A stretch of 64,000 nt of DNA, from assembly GCF_030867095.1 (NCBI RefSeq), contig NC_081826.1, positions 36,744,001 to 36,808,000 of the forward strand. The letters are read 5' to 3'. The stretch comes from Alligator mississippiensis (Eukaryota; Chordata; Crocodylia; Alligatoridae). The translations under genes were made by a program, and so were the position numbers. The notes under the pieces were generated by a model that was not told where the DNA came from, did not search any database, and saw only the letters and a program-made list of their open reading frames with translations. Of the stretch, positions 55,799-64,000 are shown piece after piece. Each line of letters begins with the position of its first letter. The first letter of the stretch is position 1.

Positions 55799-56679
55799 CT
55801 GTGGAATATATTTAAAAAAGAAAAAAAGGGGGAGAGGGAGAGATTACTAAACTTTTACAATATAATTGACCAGTTTCTCAGAAGATGACATGTTCAAACA
55901 AACATTTAAGGTGCATTAATCTCATGCAATACCTCAAATTTTATTCATGCTGATTTGAATTTTAAAAACTTTGACAAAGATTACAGAGCTAGAAAGCATA
56001 ATGGGAAAAAAAGTAATTGAGTTATCATATCAAAACTTCCTAAAATGAAAAGTCAGCAGGAAAAAAAATCTCCCTTTGAAATCATGGTAAGTTTGCAAGT
56101 AAAGAATACGCCATTTCATATGAAGTGACTGTTGTTACCATAATACCACCCGAGGCAAAAACTGCAGTTATTTCCTTTCTCTCTACTGTAGCATTTAAAT
56201 AATTTCCATGCATTAATACTATTCACCTACACAATTCTGTACTGAACTATTTTCCCTAAGTTAATAATATTTAGCAATATGTTTTTTCTTAAATATATTT
56301 TCAAGTGTTGAAATGCAAAGGAGAATCTGAAAAGGTAGCACAGGAAAGGAAATGAACAAATCTAACCTTCATTTATTTGACTAAGCTATTATATTTTTTA
56401 AATTTGCAGGAAATTGAAATTGTACTTTGAGGAAAAATTCAACTGTTTCAAAATGCTGGAAGTTTGTTGGAAGATACAGGATGAGTAACGAGTATTTTTA
56501 ATAATTCTATCAAGCCAGGGATAGGACCATGTTATTGTAGAAGAGCAATTTTTGTTATTTATAAGGGGAATATAGTGATCCTGGAAACAAATGTTTTTGT
56601 TAATCAGACATGAACTGAGCAGCGTGCAAAAGTTAAGAAAAGGATAAAAATCTAGAGATAGAAAACAAAATGCAATGTA

Positions 56680-57282
56680 AGTTTACCAAAGGTAGATCAT
56701 GCCAGACTTATCCAATATCTTATCAAAGTTTTTTCAGGACAAGGGAAATGTGGTAGATCTCATCCTTCTGGACTTCAATAAAGTATTGAATATGCTGCAT
56801 GAAAAGTTAGCAGCAGAGCTGGAGAAAATGGGGATTGATACAACTGTGAAGTGAGTAAGAAACAGGCTAAAAGAAAACATTGGGTTCTTTAAGGATGTGC
56901 ATTGGGATCAATCCTGCTTAAGACTTCCATTAATAGTATCAGTACAAACAAATACAGATATTCTGATATAGTCAACAGATAACCCAACATTGGAAAGCAC
57001 TGTCAATACAGAAAAAAAATCAGGACATCACACAAGGATAACTGGATCACTTAGAAATGTAGAAGTGGGACAAAATTCAATAGTGCAAGGTCATGCACTT
57101 GGGAAGCAATAAAAGGAATTTCTGATATGAACTGGGAATGCAGCAGTTGGAAGTGACAGAGTAGCAAAAAGCCCTACATAAACTTAATCATCCTGTGATT
57201 AATTAATAACCACCAACATAATGTATCTGTGAAATAGCACAGGTGATCCGAAGGGGGCATCTGGAAAGAGAAGTATTTATGC
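56680..57282 (+). mobile_element. CR1/L3-like LINE, old, segment 1
   Basis: accaaaggtagatcatgcca, then tcatccttctggacttcaat with 'gacttcaataaagtattgaa' represents a decayed LDF-KAFD motif; further along, gtgcattgggatcaatcctg is a decayed VLGPILF region. Many stops. It continues after the hAT at 57,754. Confidence 0.65.
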
Positions 57283-57753
57283 CAGTGATTCTGAACCAGG
57301 GTGCTGGGACACCTTGAGGTGCTTTAAGATTCTTTGAGACATTTACAGAATAAATCCAGCATATTAAATCAAGGGTTTTCCAGGGTCCTGTACATGTTAG
57401 CACTGTTAGATGGGTAAACACTATTCACAAGATAAATCCAGAGATTTCATGTAGGAATTCACTTTCTGCTCTGTTGTGTTTTAAGTTCTTTGTAACAAGA
57501 ATTTCTCCACTATTTTTCTGAAGTCAAACAATGGGTGAATATCAAGAGCTGGCAGACAAAGTTCTTTGAGTAAATGTGACATCTTTTATTACACCAACTA
57601 AATAGTTGGAAAAGTTGTTCTTTGCAAGCTTTTGGGAACAAACGCCTTTCTTCAGGCACAGGGAAGAGTCTACTGTTTTGTGTTCTCCACACTCCCAACC
57701 AAGAGCTGGCATTTTGAGGGGTGCCTAAAGTCTAAAAAAGTTGAGAACCACCA
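57283..57753 (+). mobile_element. hAT-like MITE, family D (copy 2), inserted in the old LINE
   Basis: Starts cagtgattctgaaccagggt and ends agttgagaaccacca. Perfect 8-bp duplication atttatgc at 57,275-57,282 and 57,754-57,761. Same family as 8,639-8,871, but enlarged by an insertion at 57,555-57,699. Confidence 0.9.
57555..57699 (+). mobile_element. SINE-like repeat, family A, inserted in the hAT
   Basis: 145 bp flanked by a perfect 12-bp duplication caagagctggca (57,543-57,554 and 57,700-57,711), and absent from the other family D copy at the matching place. Starts gacaaagttctttgagtaaa and includes gacatcttttattacaccaa and caagcttttgggaac. The variable-length duplication suggests insertion by target-primed reverse transcription rather than by a transposase. 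Confidence 0.8.
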
Positions 57754-57900
57754 ATTTATGCCATTATACAAGGCACCAGTGAGGATACTATGCATACTTC
57801 AAATCATCCATGTTCAAAATGAACTGCAACAGGTGCTAAGAAGGGCTACTAGGATAATCAGGGGACTGGAAAGCCTCTCATGGAGGGGGGACTAAAATGC
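57754..57900 (+). mobile_element. CR1/L3-like LINE, old, segment 2
   Basis: Translation NELQQVLRRATRIIRGLESL is the conserved carboxy-terminal 'LE-VQRRATR-I-GLE' of CR1-type ORF2. It is the continuation of 56,680-57,282. Confidence 0.7.
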
Positions 57901-58907
57901 CTTAACTTAAATTAAGCCTAGCAAAACTCCTTAGCAGTAATATAACTGCTCTCTAGAAAAAGAGCAGGGAAGGGGCAGGAAAGAGAGGTCAAATACTAAG
58001 AAAGGGAAAAATCTGTTTAAAAAATCATAATAAAAAACACAGCTTAAGGACAATGTTACCATCAAAGCAAATAGGTATAAAACAGCCATGAATTAAACTT
58101 CATCTTGAAGTTAAACAAAGTTTTATAACCAAAGGAGAGAAAGTTGTGCACAGCTTTCCCATGGGTTGCTTGGCTCCACTACTCCCAAGATAGAACATGA
58201 CAGTTTTTATGAAAGGGATGATGAGACATGATTACCTACAATAGCAAGGACTGGATTCTGACCAAAGAGGTTCACTAGTCCCATTCACCTAATCTGTAGA
58301 ACTAAATAGGATGTTCTCATTCCCTGAGATTTTTCTCCCCACCAAGTTCCTTATTTTTGGCAGGACTCTGCATTTCATTTATGTTTTGCCTCTTAAGACG
58401 TATGTTTATTTTCAACTGTTTGTCACAAGCAACAGAGGACAAGACAGAATAAGTCCAATATAGACAGCATCAATGAAAGTCTCCCTGCCAAAATACTTCA
58501 AGTGTGGCTTTTAATGACCTCCGAAGGCAGTAGAAGGGTAATTATAAACACATCCATCCCATGCATAATTGCAGAAGGGGTTTTTTGTTTTGTTTTTATC
58601 AAAAAGCAATCCCTCAGAGATAGCAAATCCTGTATCTTCTTTTTTTGCTCAAAAAGTACAAAATGAACAACTAGAAAATTTTAGCTTAAAATTAGGCTAA
58701 GGCACCCTTCCACTGACCTGCTGGATTTGGCACATTTCTGAAACTGCTTCCTACTGCGTCATTCTGTAATAGTCCTGAGCAGTTGCTTCACAAACTGTAC
58801 GAAGTGTATTGGGCCCACAGCACCCCCCAGGTATTGAGTGAGAGCTCCTCAGTTGATGTCCTCCTTTGCAAAAACCTAGTCAAAGTGCCTGAAGAATTCC
58901 TTTGTAC

Positions 58908-59369
58908 CATGGCTGTCCAACTGGTGGCCTGTAGGCCACATGTGACTTGTGCAGGGTTAAGTTGTGGCCCCTGGGCTCTGTTCCAGCTGGAGTCTCCAGG
59001 CTCCCCCTCTGTCCTCCAGCTTTTGCTGCTTGCTCCATGGGATGGGGCAGTGCAGTAGGGCATGCCCAGTAGAGCTAAAAGTGAGCTCGGGGCCATGGGG
59101 CTGTGCAGTACAATGCCGGGGGGGGGGGGAGGAAGGGAAGCAGATGTGAAGTACACCAGGGATGGAAAAGCAAGCATTTTCTACACTGGTGTAGGGGGCC
59201 TTCTTACATGGTGCAGCAAAAGCAGGGGTGGGGGGCTGATGACAGGACTCATACTAGCAAGATGGAAGGGAGGTATGCACGCAGCCCAGGGCAATCCCAT
59301 GGTTCTCACTGATGCAGCCCATGGGTGTGCCGCCTCTGGGGTGTTCAGGTGCTTAGGTGGACAGTCCTG
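58908..59369. mobile_element. hAT-like element in ATP6V1C1 last intron
   Basis: Starts catggctgtccaactggtgg and ends ggtggacagtcctg (inverted: caggactgtccacc). Flanks ctttgtac / ctctgcat agree at 5 of 8. GC-rich core with a poly-G run at 59,118-59,129. Confidence 0.6.
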
Positions 59370-59687
59370 CTCTGCATTAATGCTGTATATGACTAAATAC
59401 TTCTCTTCCCTGAAGGAGAGCAAAGGAGAGCAGGAGAGTTTAAGAATCTAGCTCTTGCAACATCTTTTATTACTACTGAGGAAGCCTCTGGATCCTATTT
59501 CATGTTAGGCAGCAGTCAAAAAAGCCTAGAAATCTCCATTTCCTTAGGGACATTCTAGAGGATTAAACATGTATCCTGTGACAATTACTGTCCTCCCTTG
59601 GTTTAAATAAAAAAAGTTTAAGTAACATTAGATTAAATGTGAGTGGGGCAGATGAACACCGTAAGCACCAGTTACAGAAACACTTAC

Positions 59688-59814
59688 ATCAATGATTGCT
59701 GCTGCACTGCTATCAAGGTGTTTGTACAAGTCATACAACACCTCTCTCAGTTTCTTCATTGTTTTTTTATTGGGTTGAAGGAGCATTGCCTGGAAGTTAA
59801 CTGGTAAACCATAC
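59688..59814 (-). CDS. ATP6V1C1: ATP6V1C1 penultimate coding exon
   Basis: 127 bp. The first base completes an Arg codon split with the previous exon (AG|G), then 42 codons: [42 protein letters not shown]. Acceptor CTCTCAG|G with a long T-rich tract, donor GAT|GTAAGTG. Matches vertebrate subunit C1 with conservative changes only. Confidence 0.98.
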
Positions 59815-60702
59815 CTGAGAGCAAGCAGAAGAAAAAAAAGCCATAAGGCACAATTAGACTTTAAACTGGCATAACAGTCAATTCAATCTTAATACGGAAG
59901 GTGCATTCCAACTGCCCTCTTGCTGGAGACACTCATTGCTAGGAGCTTCTAGTTCCTTACCATAAAGCACCCATTCGCTTTTAATCTTAAGATGAAATTG
60001 CTTCTACTTTTTTTGTCCTTCCAAGCACATTTTTCACCTAAGTCGCCTCTCACTGGTCATGCCAGCTAGTCTTCCAATTCAATGGCTACACTTACTGGAC
60101 TGGCAGCAAGAACCTGCACATGTAAGCACATTGTAGCAGCTTTGCTCAGAGTTCAGAGGACACTCTGGGAAGACATTACAACGGACCATGGCAGCTGACT
60201 GGAAACTGGATAGGGGTCTTCATATGCCTTCAGCAAAATGCCCTGCAACAGCAGAAACCTTCCTCCTTTCTGCAGAGGTGGAATAACATTGCTGGCAGAG
60301 TGGAGAGTTTCACCAACCCAGAGAGACTTTCAGTATGCAGGCACTGGAGTTGTGTCAGTCAAGCCTACGGTGTAGACTAGGCCTAAAATAAGAAGTCTGT
60401 AGCAGCTGTGACAAAGATCACATTATTTTCTGATTCTGGACTCATTTTGCAGTAAAAACAGTACTAAGACACCTAAAAAAATGTTTCTGGAATAAAGTGG
60501 TCAGTCAGAAGATTCCCACTGCAAATCAAAATGTTTCTACAGTATATTACAAAGCATTCCAGTTTCTTTGCAGAATTAAAAAAAAAACAACCCCCCCCCC
60601 CATTTTTTGCTTCCTTCTGATTAAAAGGAAAGCATGATACAAGGAGAAATGGCAGCCACTTGGAAGGGGAAAATTAAAAAAAAATAGAGAAATACTGTGA
60701 AG

Positions 60703-61541
60703 TAGGTGTGCACCGATATATCGGCTATTTGATCAACACTGATAAAAAGGAGAAATAATGTTATCGGCTACTGACTTTTCTTGGTTGTTCTAGCTGATAA
60801 TCACAGCCACATGCCCGGAGTACCCTGGCGAGCATAGTCCGATCCCCATGCCTAGCTGCCAGCCTAAGATCACACCAGACTACAGGTTCTGGTGAGAAGA
60901 GGGAGGGGGCGATGGGGAGTTGTCACAGGGCACTGCACTCAGCAACCAAGGGGCAATAGCTGCTGCTGCTGTCCCTGCCATGGCAACATCACATGTGCAG
61001 CAGGGTAAGAGGCTGCTGCAGAGACACTGGGCTGGGCACAGGCAGGGTAGGTAAGGTACTGTGCAAGGACATTCTGCTCAGCTGGGCAATGGGTGCCTTT
61101 GCAAAAGGGGCTTGGGTCACTGGCAGCCATGGGAGCTTTGCTGCACAGGACCTCCCAGCACTGAGGCAGTGGCGTGCTCTGGGGTTCCAAACATGCCTGG
61201 CATTGTTCCCTGCACAAGGGTCCAGCCTGCCTGCCCAGGACAGTAGCATGGGCTGCATGGGGAGCGAGATTACAGGTAGGAGCCATAGGTGAAGGGGCAA
61301 TGTGCATGGGAATAAGGCGGTCACCGCCTTCCTCAACGAAGGCAGGAGCAGGTAGGAGGCAGGCAGGCATGTGCGTGTCTGAGAGATAAATGCAAAACAA
61401 ACAAAAAAAGGTTTGTGTCAGTAGTTTAAAATGCCTTGCCTTATTACTAGACATCAGTTATTGGATCAGCATCAGCTGATATGGTTGGTTAATCATTGGC
61501 TATTGCCATCGGCCAAGAAAATCTGAATTGGTCCACCCCTA
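60703..61541. mobile_element. hAT-like element (TAGG-GTGCACCGAT type)
   Basis: Left end taggtgtgcaccgatatatc; right end, inverted, taggggtggaccaattcaga. The interior is GC-rich; the subterminal areas contain tatcggcta and ttatcggctactgac repeats and their relatives atcagttattgga. No transposase and no clear target duplication. Confidence 0.65.
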
Positions 61542-61704
61542 CACCAATAAAGAAAAAAGTTCTACTGGAGCAGGTCCAAAGAGTCTTGGATTGTACCTCC
61601 CAAAGTTGAAACAGTTTTACTACCAAATAAGCCAAGTTGAACACAAACATTACTTTCCTTCTACCTTAAAAAATAAAATATCATTTTTACTCTTTGCATG
61701 GAAG

Positions 61705-62390
61705 CAGGAATGTCAAACTCATCTGGCCCTGTCCGCTGAATGACAGCTGTTGGGCCAGACCAGGGCTGAACCCCCTGTGCAACATCTGTGGCACCAGGTC
61801 CAAACTGTGCATTGCATGGAGCCCGCATCAGCCCCAGGGCTTGCTGTGCACACAGCACATGGCGCATGTGCAGTCTACGATGTGTGGGCTGGACCCAGTG
61901 CTGCAGGCAACACAGGGGGCAGTCCGGGAGTGCCACATGTAGTCTGTACCCATATCCCATACTGTGTGGTGCTGCTGCATCCAGCTGCAGGCAGTGCATG
62001 CACTGCATGCTATACACACCACTGTGTGTATCACTAGTCCCTGGGCCAATGCATTCTGTGCACAGTGTGCAGGGCTAAACTAGCTGCGTGTGCTGTTCAC
62101 AGAACAGAAGGCCAAACACAGAGCATGTGGTGCATGCCACGCCCCACCAGACTAGCCCTTCACATTGGTTTCAGCATGGCCCAATCTGAACTGGCCCCAG
62201 GGCCAACGCACAAGACCAGTTCAATGGGGCACTGCATACCTCAGGCTGACTCATGTTACATGTAGGGTGCTTGATGCTGGGTCCAGCCCACATACTACAC
62301 GCAGCATGTGGGGCCAGAGCCAGTGTATGGAGTCAGTCCAGTGATCTATGTGCTGGATCCCGCCTGTAGGCCATAAGTTTGATACCCCTG
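61705..62390. mobile_element. hAT-Charlie-like element
   Basis: Starts caggaatgtcaaactcatct and ends agtttgatacccctg (inverted: caggggtatcaaactt). Flanks catggaag / catataag agree at 6 of 8. Interior rich in tgcatg- and ctgtgcac-type short repeats, non-coding. Confidence 0.8.
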
Positions 62391-62606
62391 CATATAAGAA
62401 TCTCTCTTTTGCAAGCCAGCAAGAGTCAGCTAGGTACCCTAGATACAGTATATGAGAAACCCACAATTCTTAAAGCACCGGAGAAAAAGAACATCCACAG
62501 CTGCTGCAGAATGAGATAAATCACAAGTATACAGAGTAAAATGCTCCACTGCCTACGTGCTGCATCTAGATGTACAAAATCTTGGCAGAACTGCAGGTTT
62601 CTTTAC

Positions 62607-62704
62607 CTTAAAACAGATTCAACAAAAACTCTTAATGCTTTCACATGAATCCATGCAATAAAGGCTTCACTGAAATTCACTTTTAGCCACCGAACTAGAG
62701 GCCC
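62607..62704 (-). CDS. ATP6V1C1: ATP6V1C1 antepenultimate coding exon
   Basis: 98 bp, phase 0 start after [45 protein letters not shown], then AG of a split Arg codon before donor AAG|GTAAAG. This is the conserved carboxy-terminal foot region of subunit C1. With the next two exons it gives about the last 106 residues of a ~382-residue protein. Confidence 0.98.
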
Positions 62705-62710
62705 CTGCAG

Positions 62711-64000
62711 AGGGAAGGAATGAGAAGAAAAAGGCAGTTACTCATCATAAGCATTCAAGAAGAGAGATTCAGCTTTATTAAATTTAAGAAGATACTGTTC
62801 TATGATTTGCATTAGGTGTTTAAACAACTTGCCAGTGAATTGAAAAAAAAAGTCAAACAAGTTCCTCATGATTATTTGATCAGTTCCAATTTCAAGACAA
62901 TGATGACTATTTGCACTGATATAAACTTTCTAGTGCAACTTTTCAGCAGTTGTAAATCCAGATAACCTCACATTTTGTAAGCAAAGCAGCTACATTCACC
63001 ATGACTGCACATGCCCAAGAATACAAAGCATCTAAAAAGAAATTCAAACTTATTCTGCGTTGTCAGTCCACAGAAAAATCACTTAACACTGAAAATTATA
63101 GCACCAATCCTCAGTCACCCCTCATCTACTTTGTTTTGCTCCCCTTGAATGAAGCAGCCCTACACTAAACCAACTGCACCTTTAAAGGTGATTCTCTTTG
63201 CATGGGAGATCTCTGGGTAGATGGAGATCAGCCAGAGTAGCTTCTGTTGTTTTCCTTCTAGCTGTTGGTGTAGTTGAGATGGTAACAGAATTGTGGTCCT
63301 CCAATAACCTCTAACTACTAGGATGGTTCCCTTGGTTTGCTGGAAGTAGCCACAGTTCAGACTAGCCCACCACAGAGGAGCTTCAAAAACAAACACACAC
63401 CGGGGGGCACAGGACCCATCTTCACATCTTCTCCACTCTCCTGTCTCAAATACAGCTACGAATCAGGCCCAGTAAGCAGCATAACTAGGCAAAGGAGAAT
63501 GGAGCAGGAGCCTCAGATGCCAAATTAGAGGGGGCACCATCAGCATCCCATACACTTCCCCAACCCCCCCACTCTCTAGCACTTGTTTTGACAAAAAAAA
63601 TTACAGCAACTAACTTCACTTAACAGCCCTAATTCACTATACTTCTTGGATGAGTAGAGAAACAGCTATTAGAGTCCTTTTCGTCTGACACATCATTTTG
63701 CTTATTTTATTCAACTTCAACACATTTAACAGTCTACAGGTAATTAAAGTAGATCCTTGCTTTCAACAATTGTTATTGACTATGTTGAAAATCAAAATTA
63801 GGCTACTGTTAACTCTGTGAATCTTCCTGTTTTACTTCCTTGTCTGAAGAGGAACCCGGTAGTGACCTATCTGGCTAAGTACAGACATTTGGGGGCTATA
63901 GAGGGAGGTTAAATCTATTCGAAATGGCTGCCCAATAGCAGGTAAGGCAGGATGGGGGGCTAGCCAGGGGGCTGAGGTGGGGGGGGAGGGGGGCGGTGTC
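62711..64000. other. ATP6V1C1: ATP6V1C1 intron (partial), nothing else recognised
   Basis: I searched the minus strand for the preceding exon (KEEMNRLSTDKKKQF region, from memory of the family) and did not find it, so it lies beyond 64,000. The segment near 63,520-63,560, gagggggcaccatcagcatc, is shared with 34,595-34,620. The last 60 bases are G-rich. Confidence 0.6.

Larger units (their letters stand above)
55799..59687 (-). other. ATP6V1C1: ATP6V1C1 last intron
   Basis: 3.9-kb intron between GAT|GTAAGTG and CCACAG|GCA. It carries the nested LINE/hAT/SINE-like block and a second hAT. 55,800-56,680 and 57,900-58,900 hold nothing else recognisable. Confidence 0.9.
59815..62606 (-). other. 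ATP6V1C1: ATP6V1C1 penultimate intron
   Basis: 2.8-kb intron carrying two hAT-like elements (60,703-61,541 and 61,705-62,390). 59,815-60,700 holds nothing else recognisable except a poly-A/poly-C tract near 60,580-60,602. Confidence 0.9.

Noticed and set aside
62711..64000. A fourth ATP6V1C1 exon
   Set aside because: No stretch encodes the residues expected before GPLVRWLK with suitable splice sites.

Overview
This window is vertebrate nuclear DNA. It has GT-AG split genes, CpG-island promoters, and about a dozen and a half CR1/L2-like LINE, hAT-like, Tigger and LTR insertions. The dominance of CR1 (including one copy with a nearly 3 kb open reading frame), the many hAT-like miniature elements and the lack of any SINE of mammalian type point to a reptile. 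A crocodilian is my best guess, but that is inference. No bacterial operon, CRISPR array or intact virus is present.

Two host genes are recognisable, both on the minus strand. BAALC exon 1 (start codon at 14,070, splice donor at 13,929) encodes the conserved MGCGGSRADAIEPRYYESW amino terminus inside a CpG island at about 13.56-14.62 kb. The whole of 1-13,928 is then the start of BAALC intron 1. The last three coding exons of ATP6V1C1 (V-ATPase subunit C1) lie at 62,704-62,607, 59,814-59,688 and 55,798-55,703. ATP6V1C1 followed downstream by BAALC on the same strand is the order I know from other vertebrates. The roughly 41 kb between them is intergenic and full of repeats.

Layout: 1-13.9 kb is BAALC intron 1, with a stacked block at 9.9-13.4 kb where a hAT, a CR1 and another inverted-repeat element sit inside an L2-like LINE, next to a tail-to-tail CR1 pair. 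13.6-14.6 kb is BAALC exon 1 and its promoter. 17.4-18.7 kb is a second CpG-rich island with about 16 copies of a 36-bp minisatellite and a CRE/TATA-like minus-strand promoter. 18.8-19.4 kb is a Tigger element. 21.0-21.9 kb is an LTR inserted into a mariner-like element. 24.1-25.2 kb is a GC-rich promoter-like segment with another 36-bp repeat. 25.3-28.3 kb is the long CR1, facing a decayed CR1 at 28.4-29.9 kb. 38.0-41.9 kb is a gene-like repeat complex with an inverted duplication and a Myb/SANT-type pseudogene. 42.75 kb has a U2 snRNA fragment. 44-49 kb holds a foldback element, an LTR-like repeat, LINE remnants and a 1.64-kb hAT with a perfect 8-bp target duplication. 55-63 kb is the ATP6V1C1 3' end, whose two introns contain several more transposons.

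I found no convincing new biological system. The best leads are the promoter-like minisatellite island upstream of BAALC, the CR1 palindrome, a PCNA-box-like motif in the Tigger remnant, a small SINE-like family defined by a 12-bp target duplication, and the inverted gene-like duplication at 38-40 kb. All family assignments come from reading the sequence and from memory of the families; no search was run.
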